A DNA stretch of 64,000 bases from Cellvibrio sp. KY-GH-1 (GCF_008806975.1 NZ_CP031728.1:558001-622000), one strand, 5' to 3'. Positions 9,463 through 19,555 are shown, counted from the stretch's first letter. A program made the numbers and translations. The notes: a model not told the origin generated them from the letters alone.

Positions 9463-10335
9463 ATGAGCATGGGCAAAAACAACGTATATTGCGAGCCGTT
9501 TTGCATACAGCATGGTTATGATTTTGAAATTCATCATGTGGTGTATTCGGAGGACTCTCCTTATTCCTGTTTTATGCATTTTCATGAAGTTCACGAACTT
9601 ATCGTCTTTGATTCTATTGAGGGAACTTTTTTTTACAGCCAAGGCAAGTCAGCTTTGTGCGATCAGGATCTCGTCTTCACTCCCGCATTGGAAACCCATG
9701 ATTTTGAGCTGTCATCGCGCAATAAATCCTGGTACATCATCCAGTTTTTACCTACCCTTTTGCTGTCCCCTGGACTAGAGCAGGCAGAGAATTTCTTTAA
9801 ATATGGAATGCACTTACGCCTGAAACCTGAGGATGCAAGTGCCATTCAAACCCTGTCACAATGGCTGCTGGATTCCTATCGTGAATCACCTTCCAGCAAT
9901 CGCAGCCAGGCATTGTTGCTCGCGCTGTTAACCTGGGTGGCAGATCGCGCAACTCCGTTAAAACCTCCGCACTATGACACGCTGTTAAAATCTTCCGGTT
10001 ACATGAAGCTGGAGCCGGTAATTAATTTATTTCGCCACCATAAAAGTGTTGAGCTTTCCCTGGATCAGGCCGCGGAGTTGTGTTGTATCTCTCCGGCGTA
10101 TTTTTCACGCTTGTTTAAATCCGTATTTCGCTGCAATTATTCTGACTACAATGTTAAACACCGGCTTTACAGCGCTGCACGAATGTTAAGTCAAAGCCAG
10201 TTTTCCATTACTGAGATCAGTTACGAGCTCAATTTTTCCAGCCCCTCTCATTTCATTTCCCAATTCAAAAAACTATTTGGTGTAACTCCAAAGAAATTCA
10301 AAACCACCATGCTACAGCGGGTTACCGAGCTCTAG
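9463..10335 (+). CDS. AraC-family transcriptional regulator
   Basis: 290 residues. The N-terminal half is a cupin-like sensor domain (HFHEVHELIVFDS, His/Glu rich). The C-terminal third has the two helix-turn-helix motifs of the AraC/XylS family: LDQAAELCCISPAYFSRLFKS, then ITEISYELNFSSPSHFISQFKK followed by GVTPKKF. It is divergent from the ADH/esterase operon and directly upstream of the GH50 gene, so either or both are candidate targets. Effector unknown. Confidence 0.9.
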   Translation: MSMGKNNVYCEPFCIQHGYDFEIHHVVYSEDSPYSCFMHFHEVHELIVFDSIEGTFFYSQGKSALCDQDLVFTPALETHDFELSSRNKSWYIIQFLPTLLLSPGLEQAENFFKYGMHLRLKPEDASAIQTLSQWLLDSYRESPSSNRSQALLLALLTWVADRATPLKPPHYDTLLKSSGYMKLEPVINLFRHHKSVELSLDQAAELCCISPAYFSRLFKSVFRCNYSDYNVKHRLYSAARMLSQSQFSITEISYELNFSSPSHFISQFKKLFGVTPKKFKTTMLQRVTEL

Positions 10336-10646
10336 ATCTGGTGGGTCATTATTGGTGTGTTGCAATAGATCCGCGCATTGAGCCGATTTAATGTAGCAAA
10401 ATGCATCTGTTAGAAATGGCACGAATAAAGCCAGGAATGTCATTTATTTGACATTCGGAATGCAGCCATGTCTTGATTTGTTAAGAGCTCATCGCCAAGG
10501 TTGATAAAATGCCGGCATGGTGTATATTGTTTATTGTTGACAAAATAATGACTGCAGACTTAGGAAATTGGCTGTTTCATAAGGTTTTTTTAAGAAATCG
10601 CGGTTGTTGATAACACTTCAATATATAAATTAAAAATAGGTGATTC
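10336..10646 (+). other. Intergenic region upstream of GH50-1
   Basis: About 310 bases with no credible gene. It holds the TGTTGACA site at 10535-10542, a second TTGTTGATAA near 10605, and an AT-rich leader. No clear terminator for the AraC gene was seen. Confidence 0.5.
10535..10542 (+). promoter_or_regulatory. TGTYRACA-type candidate operator, site 2
   Basis: TGTTGACA inside the near-palindrome TTGTTGACAA, 105 bases upstream of the GH50-1 start. It lacks the ACATATAT-TTGG tail seen at the best sites. Confidence 0.4.
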
Positions 10647-13043
10647 ATGATGTGTTCGAGTTATAAGCTTGATCGGCCCATTACTTTGTTTCTGAAAACC
10701 AGCGTGCTTAGTGTGGCTGCGCTGTTCTTAATCGCCTGTCAGGAAGAGGCGGCAGATAAGGGCGCTGCTGTATCCGAAGTTAAATCAATGCCTGCGGATA
10801 AGGTGTTGTTTGATTTTGAAGGCGATCAGTTACCGGCAGAAATTAGTTTTTTTAACGCTCAGGGAAGTTTGGTTAAATCCTCAGCGAGTGATACCTCCGC
10901 ATCGCAAGCATTAAAAGTAAAGTTCAACTCTGTTGATCATGAATACACCTCCTTAGTTATCCAGCCAAAGTCAGATACATGGAATTGGAGTGATATTGGC
11001 GATGCTAGTCTTGCCTTTGATATTGCCAATGACGGTGAGCATTCCGTACAGCTATTTTTAGATGTGTCTGATGCAAAAGGTAATAGCTTTACTCGCAGCG
11101 TCAGTGTGCCGGTAGGCAAGTCCCGCGTTTATTATTCCAAGTTAAGTGGCCACGATATGGTCAGTGCAAATCCGGATTCCAAAGTGGAGTTGAATGCAGC
11201 CTCAGGATTGCGCGGCAACCCGCCGACCTGGTCTGGCGATGATGTGCAGTTCATCTGGATGTGGGGCGTTATGAATTTGGATTTGTCCGCTATTAAGCGC
11301 ATATCCTTAAGTGTTCAATATGCTTTGCACGATAAAGAAATCACCCTCGACAATATTCGGGTTATTAAAAGCCCTGCAATGAATAAAGATTTCCTGGTCA
11401 ATCTGGTCGATAAATTTGGCCAGCCAGCCAAAGTGGATTTTGCCGGTAAGATTCATTCTGAGACAGAGTTGCAAGCAGCAACCCAGAGCGAGTTGAAAGA
11501 GCTAAATAACGGTGCGCCACTAGCCGATAGATCTACATTTGGCGGTTGGAAAAATGGTCCGAAACAACCTGCAACAGGCTATTTTTATCCTAAAAAAGTT
11601 GATGGAAAATGGTGGTTGGTTGATCCAGAAGGGTATCTTTATTTTGCGACAGGATTGGATATCATACGTTTAGCCAATGCATACACTATGACTGGCTATG
11701 ATTACGATGCTTCAACTATTGAGCAGCGCAGTGCCGATGATTTGACTCCCGAAGACTCGAAAGGAAAAATCCTTATTTCAGAAGAGGCGCAAAAAACCCG
11801 TCATTTGGTTTCTAAAACTCGCGCCGACATGTTTGAGTGGTTGCCCAAGCACACTGACCCTTTGGGTAATCACTATGATTACAATCGTGATGCCCACTCA
11901 GGCCCACTGCTAAAAGGCGAAGCCTTTAGTTTCTATAGTGCCAATCTTGAGCGTAAATACGGTGAAACAGAACCTGATTCCTATTTGCGCCAATGGGAAA
12001 AAGTTACTGTGGATCGCATGTTGAATTGGGGTTTCACCTCGCTAGGAAACTGGACTGATCCAAAATTCTACAGCAATCAACGCATTCCTTATTTTGCCAA
12101 TGGCTGGATTATTGGCAACTTCAAAACAGTTTCCAGTGGCAATGATTTTTGGGGCGGTTTGCCTGATCCATTTGATCCGGTATTTAAAGAGCGCGCACTT
12201 GCCACGGCCAAGGCTATTGCTGAAGAAACTAAAAATAGCCCTTGGTGTGTCGGCGTATTTATTGATAACGAAAAAAGCTGGGGGCGCTCAGAAAGCAAAG
12301 AGTCTGAATATGGCATAGTGTTAAATACACTGACTCGCGATGGCGCAGACTCGCCAACGAAAAATAAATTTACGCAGTTGATGAAAGAAAAGTATGTGGA
12401 TATAGCAGCATTAAATACCGCATGGGGAACCTCAGTTGAATCCTGGGATGCATTTCAAAAAGGTGTAAAAACTGGCATTAACAACGATGTTCAATTGCAA
12501 GATTTCAGTCTGTTATTTACCCAGTATGCTGAAGAGTATTTCAAAATTGTTGAGGGCGCCTTAACACAATATATGCCTAATCACCTGTACTTGGGTGTGC
12601 GTTTTGCAGATTGGGGAATGCCAAAAGATGTAGTTAAAGCAGCGGCAAAATACGCCGATGTTGTTAGCTATAACTTCTATAAAGAAGGTTTAACCAAAAA
12701 TAAATGGACGTTTTTAGCGGAGCTGGATAAACCCAGCATAATCGGTGAATTCCATGTAGGCACAACGGAGTCAGGTTTGTTCCACCCAGGCTTGGTGCAT
12801 GCGGCCAATCAGGAAGATCGTGCAAAAATGTATAAAGAGTACATGGAAACGGTTGTCGATAATCCTTATTTTATTGGTGCACATTGGTTCCAGTATATGG
12901 ATTCACCGGTAACTGGCCGCTCCTATGATGGTGAAAACTACAATGTAGGTTTTGTGTCGGTGACTGATACACCCTATGCACCTATGGTGAAAGCCGCCAA
13001 AGAGCTGCACGGTGAAATGTATACTCGCCGCGCGAAAAAATAA
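10647..13043 (+). CDS. GH50 beta-agarase lipoprotein 1
   Basis: 798 residues. A lipoprotein signal ends in LIAC (Cys near residue 31), so the enzyme is likely membrane-anchored. A CBM-like beta-sandwich of about 230 residues (starting VLFDFEGDQLP) precedes the (beta/alpha)8 GH50 catalytic domain. The acid/base Glu is in IDNEKSWG (about E542) and the nucleophile Glu in IIGEFH (about E701). GH50 enzymes are mostly exo-acting beta-agarases that release neoagarobiose, the GH117 substrate. Two adjacent ATGs (10647, 10650) follow an AGGTG ribosome site. It has two paralogues in the window. Confidence 0.93.
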   Translation: MMCSSYKLDRPITLFLKTSVLSVAALFLIACQEEAADKGAAVSEVKSMPADKVLFDFEGDQLPAEISFFNAQGSLVKSSASDTSASQALKVKFNSVDHEYTSLVIQPKSDTWNWSDIGDASLAFDIANDGEHSVQLFLDVSDAKGNSFTRSVSVPVGKSRVYYSKLSGHDMVSANPDSKVELNAASGLRGNPPTWSGDDVQFIWMWGVMNLDLSAIKRISLSVQYALHDKEITLDNIRVIKSPAMNKDFLVNLVDKFGQPAKVDFAGKIHSETELQAATQSELKELNNGAPLADRSTFGGWKNGPKQPATGYFYPKKVDGKWWLVDPEGYLYFATGLDIIRLANAYTMTGYDYDASTIEQRSADDLTPEDSKGKILISEEAQKTRHLVSKTRADMFEWLPKHTDPLGNHYDYNRDAHSGPLLKGEAFSFYSANLERKYGETEPDSYLRQWEKVTVDRMLNWGFTSLGNWTDPKFYSNQRIPYFANGWIIGNFKTVSSGNDFWGGLPDPFDPVFKERALATAKAIAEETKNSPWCVGVFIDNEKSWGRSESKESEYGIVLNTLTRDGADSPTKNKFTQLMKEKYVDIAALNTAWGTSVESWDAFQKGVKTGINNDVQLQDFSLLFTQYAEEYFKIVEGALTQYMPNHLYLGVRFADWGMPKDVVKAAAKYADVVSYNFYKEGLTKNKWTFLAELDKPSIIGEFHVGTTESGLFHPGLVHAANQEDRAKMYKEYMETVVDNPYFIGAHWFQYMDSPVTGRSYDGENYNVGFVSVTDTPYAPMVKAAKELHGEMYTRRAKK

Positions 13044-13071
13044 TAGTGTTTATGATCGTTTCAGAACGAAG

Positions 13072-13102
13072 GAGCTAGTCAGTAATGGCTGGCTCTTTTT
13101 TT
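13072..13102 (+). terminator. Rho-independent terminator after GH50-1
   Basis: Nine-bp stem (13072-13080 with 13087-13095, including G-U pairs), 6-base loop and a run of seven T. Confidence 0.85.
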
Positions 13103-13175
13103 AACGATGAAATATGTAATCACTACATGCAATGCAGATTTCCAATTCCCATATTTGATAAATACCGGATGTTTT

Positions 13176-15536
13176 ATGAATGATTTTTTTTCACGTCGCG
13201 ATGCATTAAAGCTGGCAGTTGCAGGTCTGGCAACTAGTGCTATTGGCTGTTCTGTAAACACGAGCAATGATAAGCCAGTAACACAACAGCTGCTTGATTC
13301 ATCGGTAGCTGATACCTGGAGCAATAGCCATGATCGGGTATGGATCGGCGGCGACTATTGGGCTAACCCAATGGAGGATTGGCGTATTGTTAATGGTGGG
13401 GCTGAGTGTTTGAGTACCGGCGGAAATCGCAGCATACATTCGTTAACACATCAATTAGCAAATGTATCAGGTATTTTCTCTATTGCGGTGCGCATAAAAA
13501 AATTGACTGTCGGCGAGCAAGATGGCGGTGCCGGTATTCGCATTGGTGTGAATAGCGATATTAAAGAGTATCGCAGTAACTGTTTTGTGCAAAAAGGCTT
13601 TGATGCCGGAATTATCCACAATCAACTTGCATTGGGCGCTAAGCGCGTCGAATTACTGCAATCCTTGGGTGATGCTGAAGTTGAATTGAAGCTCTCTGGT
13701 GAGCCGCGTATTGGTGTATATGCATTGACCCTTGAAGCAAGGTTGGTCGACACAGGCAAACTAATTGGCCAAATAGATGATTTGGTTGCAACCGATCACA
13801 TCATGGGTAATGTCGCTGTGGTCAGTAACTTTGCAATTTCTTCGGAAATCGCGGCGAACCCAAAAGGGACCACCTATCGGTTTTCAAAATGGACACTGCA
13901 AGGCAATGCATTTAGCAATCTACCCGAACAAAAATTTGGTCCCATTTTATGGACTATGTACAGCCTAAGTGATAGCCGCAGCGATGAAGGTTTTGTATTG
14001 AAGTTGAGCGCCTTGACTGGCCCTATGGGGGCGCAAGATAGCCATGAAGTTGAATTGCAGGTGCAGAAGTCTGGCAGTTGGAAAACTATAGCCAAGGCGC
14101 CGTTAGATTCAGATGCTTGGGTGGCTACATTCCGTATTTCGCACTGGAATGAAAAAGAAGTTACTGCGTATCGTGTGGTTTATCGCGAGCAGCGTCGGGA
14201 TGGTAGTCAGGTGTCGGATTATTTTTCCGGTACTATTAAAGCCAATCCAGTGGGTAGAAATTTGCGCATGGCAGCACTGACTTGCCAAAATGATTATGCT
14301 TTTCCCTATGCCCCTGTTGCGACAAATGTTGCCAAGTTAAACCCGGATTTGGTATTTTTTTCGGGTGACCAACTTTATGAGAACCACGGTGGTTTTGGTT
14401 TAATTCGCACGCCTGCTGAGCCAGCGCTGTTAAATTATCTGCGCAAGTTTTATCAATTCGGTTGGGCGTTTCGCGATGTAATGCGCAATGCGCCCACTCT
14501 TTGTTTGCCCGATGATCACGATATTATGCAGGGCAATTTATGGGGCGAAGCTGGCGCAATGGTTTCATCTGATGCCCCTATTATTGATGGCAACGTGGAT
14601 ATGTGGGGCGGTTATGCGCTTCCGATACGTGTAGTGAATACCGTACATAAAACTAATACGGCACATCTTCCAGACCCCCATGATCCAACCCCTTCACTGC
14701 GCGGCATGAATGTGTATTACACCGATTTAGTGTATGGCGATGTTGGTTTTATTATTCTGGCGGATCGCCAGTGGAAGAGCGGTCCTGATCGATTGAATAT
14801 TGTTGTAGGCGTGACCGGTAACGGTGAAGCTCCAACCTTTGTTAACCCTGATTTTGATCGTTCTGATTTACAGCTTTTAGGTACAAGGCAAGAAGAGTTT
14901 TTAGCGCAATGGGCGAATGATTGGCGTGGACATTCATTAAAAGCCGTGTTGAGTCAAACCGTTTTTGCTGGCATCTCAACGCATCAGCCGTTGCCCACCA
15001 AATATTTAAAATATGATTTTGACTCCAGTGGTTGGCCTGCCAGTGCACGCAATCGCGCAATTGAAATCATGCGCACCTCAAAAGCATTGCACATTTGTGG
15101 CGATACGCATTTAGGAACATTGTCGCAATATGGTGTTCACGCACAGCGCGATAGTAACTGGGCATTTTGCACACCGGCAATTGCTGCGGGCTGGCCGAGA
15201 TGGTGGCGCCCTGACGATATAAAAATTCCTTTTGCACATCGCCCTGCCCATGGGCACTCACAAACCGGTGAATATTTGGATAGTTTCGGTAATAAAATTT
15301 ATGTATATGCGGTTGGTAATCCCGAGGTGGGCAAGTCCAATAATCGCTATATTCAAGCTCATGAAAAGGGCAGTGGTTTTGGTTTTATTGTGTTTGATAC
15401 GGTTGCAAAAACTTATACCACTCAAGCCTTTAAATTTTTAATAGATGTGGCAGATAACAGTCCGAATAATCAATTCTTAGGTTGGCCGGTGACTATTCAT
15501 CAAGACGAAAATATCGGGGTGAATAGTTTGAGCTAA
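13176..15536 (+). CDS. PhoD-like metallophosphatase, Tat-exported lipoprotein
   Basis: 786 residues from the ATG at 13176. This start is preferred over the upstream frame opening at 13107 because it gives a proper signal: RRDALKLAVAGLATSAIGC, a twin-arginine motif plus lipobox. An N-terminal concanavalin/LamG-like beta-sandwich (about residues 35-230) is followed by a metallophosphatase domain with FSGDQ, PDDHDIMQG and CGDTH metal-ligand motifs, as in the PhoD/alkaline phosphatase D family. PhoD enzymes are secreted phosphodiesterases. No phosphate is expected in agar, so its role here is open. It is separated from GH50-1 by a terminator. Confidence 0.8.
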   Translation: MNDFFSRRDALKLAVAGLATSAIGCSVNTSNDKPVTQQLLDSSVADTWSNSHDRVWIGGDYWANPMEDWRIVNGGAECLSTGGNRSIHSLTHQLANVSGIFSIAVRIKKLTVGEQDGGAGIRIGVNSDIKEYRSNCFVQKGFDAGIIHNQLALGAKRVELLQSLGDAEVELKLSGEPRIGVYALTLEARLVDTGKLIGQIDDLVATDHIMGNVAVVSNFAISSEIAANPKGTTYRFSKWTLQGNAFSNLPEQKFGPILWTMYSLSDSRSDEGFVLKLSALTGPMGAQDSHEVELQVQKSGSWKTIAKAPLDSDAWVATFRISHWNEKEVTAYRVVYREQRRDGSQVSDYFSGTIKANPVGRNLRMAALTCQNDYAFPYAPVATNVAKLNPDLVFFSGDQLYENHGGFGLIRTPAEPALLNYLRKFYQFGWAFRDVMRNAPTLCLPDDHDIMQGNLWGEAGAMVSSDAPIIDGNVDMWGGYALPIRVVNTVHKTNTAHLPDPHDPTPSLRGMNVYYTDLVYGDVGFIILADRQWKSGPDRLNIVVGVTGNGEAPTFVNPDFDRSDLQLLGTRQEEFLAQWANDWRGHSLKAVLSQTVFAGISTHQPLPTKYLKYDFDSSGWPASARNRAIEIMRTSKALHICGDTHLGTLSQYGVHAQRDSNWAFCTPAIAAGWPRWWRPDDIKIPFAHRPAHGHSQTGEYLDSFGNKIYVYAVGNPEVGKSNNRYIQAHEKGSGFGFIVFDTVAKTYTTQAFKFLIDVADNSPNNQFLGWPVTIHQDENIGVNSLS

Positions 15537-15582
15537 TTGTTTAATTGCTATAGCTGATCTTCCACATGTTTTTCCATTCCCA

Positions 15583-15611
15583 AAGCCGCGGCCTTATACC
15601 GCGGCTTTTTT
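15583..15611 (+). terminator. Rho-independent terminator after the PhoD-like gene
   Basis: Perfect AAGCCGCGG / CCGCGGCTT stem with a 7-base loop, running into T6. Confidence 0.92.
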
Positions 15612-15650
15612 CGTTTAGACGAAAAGGTTATTTTCCTGTCTATTGAATAA

Positions 15651-15674
15651 TGTTAACAATTAACATATATTTGG
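15651..15674 (+). promoter_or_regulatory. TGTYRACA-type candidate operator, site 3
   Basis: A TGTTAACA core is followed by a TTAACATATAT segment and TTGG, nearly matching site 1. It lies 139 bases upstream of the GH16 start at 15797 and is oriented toward it. Confidence 0.55.
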
Positions 15675-15796
15675 ATTGTATTGATTAGACATAGATGTCG
15701 CCTGACTTATAAAAATAATAATTAACCTAGTTCAATTAAAGCCATATCAAAAAACGTTTTCCGTCCAGTATAAAAATAATCACGTGGAGCCTTGTT

Positions 15797-17230
15797 ATGA
15801 AAAAGCATATTTCATGCTGTATTGCATTAATGTTGACCTCAGTAGCTTCGTTGGCTGCTGATTGGGATGCATATCCTGTGCCCGCTAGTGCAGGTGCTGG
15901 GAAAGTTTGGCAGCTACAGTCTCAGTCGGATGAATTTAATTACAACTTTTCTGCTACAGCAGCTGCTGCAACCTTCGGTGGTAAGTGGACTAATTTTTAT
16001 CACAACACTTGGGAAGGGCCGGGGCCTACTCGTTGGATGCGCGAAAACACCTCAGTGTCTGGCGGGCAATTGCAAATAAAAGCAACACGTGTTGCGGGTG
16101 AAACCAAAACCTACGATGTGGATTTAAATCTCGATGGGGTTAATGAGCAATTCACTTCTCCTGCTACGCGTGCTGGCTGCATCACCTCAACGACTAGAGT
16201 GAAATATCCGGTATTTATTGAAGCGCGGGTAAAAATTGCCAATGCGGTAATGGCATCTGATGTTTGGATGCTCAGCCCTGACGACACAGAAGAAATTGAT
16301 ATTCTTGAGGCTTATGGTGGCAAAGCGGCGCGCAATGATTGGTTCGCGCAACGCTTGCATTTAAGCCATCACTTATTTATTCGCAATCCATTTACCGATT
16401 ACCAACCGCGCGATGCCAGCACTTGGTACGCAGGGGCAGGGGTAACTTATTGGGCTGATAATTGGGTTCGTATAGGTGTGAATTGGGTTAGTCCAACCCG
16501 CCTTGAATATTATGTAAATGGCCAGTTAGTTAAAGTGATGGACAAACTGAATACCGTCAACGGCATTGATGGTATAGATCCGTGGAATATCACGGGTGGT
16601 AAAGGCATTACTAAAGAGATGGATATCATTATCAATATGGAAGATCAAAATTGGAATGCAGCGCAAGGGCGCCAACCTACGGATGCTGAAATTACTAATG
16701 CAAGTAATCACACCTTTAAAGTGGATTGGATTCGTGTTTATAAGCCTGTAACCGCAACAACCAGTTCATCGTCTAGTAATGGTAGCGCTGCTAGCAGTGC
16801 TTCAAGCAATACAGTTCAGCTGATCGATTTCGCCAATTATTTTGATACAGGTAAGGTTACGGCGAGTGTTTCTGGCGATAACTATATTGGTTTTAATAAG
16901 TCCGGTGGCGGCAATATTAATTACAACACGGTCGGTGATTGGGGTGATTATTTAGTGACGCTGCCTAACGACGGTAAATATAAATTTGAAATTATTACCG
17001 CATCGCCTATGACCAGCGGCCTTGGTGCAAAACTCATTATTGATGGAATTTATGTGGGAACCATCAGTGTGGGTTCTACCGGTGGGTGGGAGGTGTATAG
17101 CGCATTTGCGCTGGCTAATAGTATCTCCATTGGTGCTGGTACCCACACTGTGCGCATTGAAAGCACTGGTAGCAGCAGCTGGCAATGGAATGGCGATCAA
17201 ATTCGAATTACTCGAGTTGGCTCACTCTAA
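15797..17230 (+). CDS. GH16 beta-agarase with one CBM6
   Basis: 477 residues. Sec signal peptide (cleavage after SLA), then a GH16 jelly-roll domain to about residue 315, a serine-rich linker, and a CBM6 module to the end. The retaining catalytic motif is E166-x-D168-x-x-E171 in EEIDILEAYG. The opening DWDAYPVPA...W.LQ..SDEFN is characteristic of GH16 agarases that endo-cleave beta-1,4 bonds of agarose. The CBM6 (from about residue 345) nearly copies those in the 17309 and 31786 genes. The start follows a GTGGAG ribosome site. The next GH16 begins 78 bp downstream, so co-transcription is likely. Confidence 0.92.
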   Translation: MKKHISCCIALMLTSVASLAADWDAYPVPASAGAGKVWQLQSQSDEFNYNFSATAAAATFGGKWTNFYHNTWEGPGPTRWMRENTSVSGGQLQIKATRVAGETKTYDVDLNLDGVNEQFTSPATRAGCITSTTRVKYPVFIEARVKIANAVMASDVWMLSPDDTEEIDILEAYGGKAARNDWFAQRLHLSHHLFIRNPFTDYQPRDASTWYAGAGVTYWADNWVRIGVNWVSPTRLEYYVNGQLVKVMDKLNTVNGIDGIDPWNITGGKGITKEMDIIINMEDQNWNAAQGRQPTDAEITNASNHTFKVDWIRVYKPVTATTSSSSSNGSAASSASSNTVQLIDFANYFDTGKVTASVSGDNYIGFNKSGGGNINYNTVGDWGDYLVTLPNDGKYKFEIITASPMTSGLGAKLIIDGIYVGTISVGSTGGWEVYSAFALANSISIGAGTHTVRIESTGSSSWQWNGDQIRITRVGSL

Positions 17231-17308
17231 CCTTTAGCTAGCTTGTTAAATAATGATTGTATTTTTTACGGTTTCGTTAATATAAAAATAACTTTTGGAG
17301 TTTTTGCA

Positions 17309-19102
17309 ATGAAAAAAATCACTTCATGTATTGCTGCAGCTTTGTTGCTGTCGGCTCCTTTGGCATCATTCGCTGCCGATTGGGATTCAGTTCCTATTCC
17401 TGCAGCAGCTGGAACAGGTAAAACGTGGCAGTTGCAGTCAATATCAGACGAGTTTAATTACACTGCTAGCCCCACCGTTAAACCGGCGGAATTTAATACA
17501 CGCTGGAATCCCTCTTTTATTAATAGTTGGACTGGCCCAGGCGATAGTGAATTTAACGCTGGTCATTCCTATACTTCGGGAGGTTCTTTGGCCTTGCAAT
17601 CAAGTGCAAAGGCGGGCACCAACAAAATCTATACCGGCATTATTTCGTCCAAGGAAACGTTTACTTATCCGTTGTATTTAGAGGCGCGGGTAAAACATAC
17701 CGGCAACACTCTGGCAAATGCGGTGTGGATGCTAAGTGCTGATTCAACGCAAGAAATTGATGCCATGGAATCCTATGGTAGCGATCGTGCAGGGCAAGAG
17801 TGGTTTGATCAGCGTATGCATGTGAGCCACCATGTATTTATTCGCAGTCCGTTTCAAGACTATCAGCCAAAAGATGAGGGATCATGGGTTGTAAATCCGG
17901 CGGGTGGCACTTGGCGTGGCGCTATGCATGTTTACGGAGTGCACTGGAAAGACCCTTGGAATTTGGACTACTACATTGATGGCGTAAAAGTTCGTACAGT
18001 TTCCGGTCCTGCGATGATTGATCCATATAACTTTACCAATGGCACAGGCATCAATAAACCGCTGCACATTATTATTGATGTGGAGCATCAAGATTGGCGC
18101 GATGTACGACCAACAGCAGCAGAGTTGGCTGATACTAGTAAGAGCATAATGTTTGTGGATTGGATTCGCGTATACAAGCCGGTTACCAGCAGCGCGACTA
18201 GCTCCAGTAATAGTGTAAGTTCTTCAAGTAGTAGCCTGAGCAACTCAAGTAGCAGTAGTGCGACTACGGTTATTGATTTTGCAAATTATTTTGATACAGG
18301 TAAATCAACAGCAAGTGTAGCGGGTGATACCTATGTTGGTTTTAATAAGTCCGGTAGCGGCAATATTAATTATAATACTGCCGGTGATTGGGCTGACTAT
18401 TTGGTTACTTTGCCGAGTGATGGGCAATACAAAATTGAAGTTACCACTGCATCGCCAATGACTAGCGGTATAGGTGCAAAGCTCAGCGTTGATGGTATTT
18501 ATGTCAGCACCACTAGCTTGGCTGCAACCGGTGGTTGGGAGTTATATAGTGCCTCCACGCTGGCAAATAATTTGTCGATTGGTGCAGGCACCCATACGGT
18601 TCGCATTGAAAGTACCGGTACTAGTGCATGGCAATGGAATGGTGATGAAATTCGCGTGACCAAAGTAGGCAGCGCACCTGTCGGTTCGCCGACTACGCCA
18701 GCACCGGTGGCCATGATCATACAAGCGGAAAGTTTTTCAGCAACGGGCGGTGTTTACGATGGCTTTAAGACCTATAGCGTAAATGGAGTAAGTGCGATTA
18801 ATTACAATCAGCGTGGCGACTGGGCGGATTACGCCGTTAATGTAGCGGCCGACGGCAGCTACACCTTCAACGCTTATGTCAGTTCACCCATGTCGGGGGC
18901 TGCGCTGGAAGTCAGTGTTGATGGAGTAAAAGTATTAACTCAAGCCGTGCCCAATAATGGCAGTTGGGATAGTTTCCAAAAAGTCAGCTCTGCCAGCAAA
19001 ATTGCCCTAACCAAAGGCGCGCATACTATTCGCGTCACTAGTGCTGGCACCACCTCATCGACCTGGGAGTGGAATGCAGACAAGTTTGAATTGATACCCT
19101 AA
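17309..19102 (+). CDS. GH16 beta-agarase with two CBM6 modules
   Basis: 597 residues from the ATG at 17309. The frame extends 66 bases upstream, but this ATG has a GGAG ribosome site and gives a clean signal peptide (cleavage after SFA). The GH16 domain carries E149-x-D151-x-x-E154 in QEIDAMESYG. A serine linker of about 30 residues, CBM6-A (about 326-455), a PTTPAP linker and CBM6-B (about 470-597) follow. CBM6 modules in agarases bind chain ends, anchoring the enzyme to agar. The catalytic domain is a paralogue of the upstream GH16. A strong terminator follows. Confidence 0.92.
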   Translation: MKKITSCIAAALLLSAPLASFAADWDSVPIPAAAGTGKTWQLQSISDEFNYTASPTVKPAEFNTRWNPSFINSWTGPGDSEFNAGHSYTSGGSLALQSSAKAGTNKIYTGIISSKETFTYPLYLEARVKHTGNTLANAVWMLSADSTQEIDAMESYGSDRAGQEWFDQRMHVSHHVFIRSPFQDYQPKDEGSWVVNPAGGTWRGAMHVYGVHWKDPWNLDYYIDGVKVRTVSGPAMIDPYNFTNGTGINKPLHIIIDVEHQDWRDVRPTAAELADTSKSIMFVDWIRVYKPVTSSATSSSNSVSSSSSSLSNSSSSSATTVIDFANYFDTGKSTASVAGDTYVGFNKSGSGNINYNTAGDWADYLVTLPSDGQYKIEVTTASPMTSGIGAKLSVDGIYVSTTSLAATGGWELYSASTLANNLSIGAGTHTVRIESTGTSAWQWNGDEIRVTKVGSAPVGSPTTPAPVAMIIQAESFSATGGVYDGFKTYSVNGVSAINYNQRGDWADYAVNVAADGSYTFNAYVSSPMSGAALEVSVDGVKVLTQAVPNNGSWDSFQKVSSASKIALTKGAHTIRVTSAGTTSSTWEWNADKFELIP

Positions 19103-19153
19103 TAATATTTTGCGCGCGTAGTTTTAAATATCTATTAAATAATCAATGATAAA

Positions 19154-19206
19154 AAGATCCAGCAATCGCGATATGTTTATATCTCAATTGTTGGATCTTT
19201 TTTTTG
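19154..19206 (+). terminator. Rho-independent terminator after the two-GH16 unit
   Basis: Thirteen-bp arms (19154-19166 and 19186-19198, one G-U pair) enclose a loop with its own small hairpin and end in eight T. Confidence 0.9.
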
Positions 19207-19294
19207 GTTAAACAGGATTTTTGGAATTGGATGAATCCCTGCAATTAGCTTGTAGTGGTAAATCTAATTAAGATAAAACTTAAGGATTTCATAA

Positions 19295-19555
19295 ATGAAT
19301 ATTAAAAATATCTTCATATTACCTTGCGTTATCTTAATGCTTTCTGCTTGCACAGGGCGGGAGATTGTCTCCGGTGTGGCTCAATTTGAAGCAGATAAAT
19401 ACTGCAGTAACACCAGTGATATTAGCTACTTGCAATGTGGAACCCAGGTTGATGATGAGTATGTAAAAAATAGACTGTTAAAAGAACAGCAATTGCGTGA
19501 GGCTGATGAAGCTCTGCGACAAGAAAAGTTGGAGCAATTAAAAAAAGCCAAATAA
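19295..19555 (+). CDS. Small lipoprotein, function unknown
   Basis: 86 residues with a lipoprotein signal ending LMLSAC (Cys near residue 19). The mature part has three further cysteines and a charged, coiled-coil-like C-terminus rich in Glu, Lys and Leu. The ribosome site AAGGA precedes the ATG. No family is recognised. It sits between the GH16 terminator and a pseudogene fragment, so a link to agar metabolism is not evident. Confidence 0.65.
   Translation: MNIKNIFILPCVILMLSACTGREIVSGVAQFEADKYCSNTSDISYLQCGTQVDDEYVKNRLLKEQQLREADEALRQEKLEQLKKAK

Noticed and set aside
10537..10565. TTGACA at 10537 as a sigma-70 -35 box for GH50-1
   Set aside because: No acceptable -10 hexamer at 16-18 bases spacing; the sequence fits better as part of the TGTYRACA motif set.
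16741..16830. Short serine-codon-rich stretches resembling DNA repeats (also near 18180, 32640, 34080 and 34510-34690)
   Set aside because: They are the poly-serine linkers of secreted enzymes, explained by protein architecture and not by a repeat element or CRISPR.
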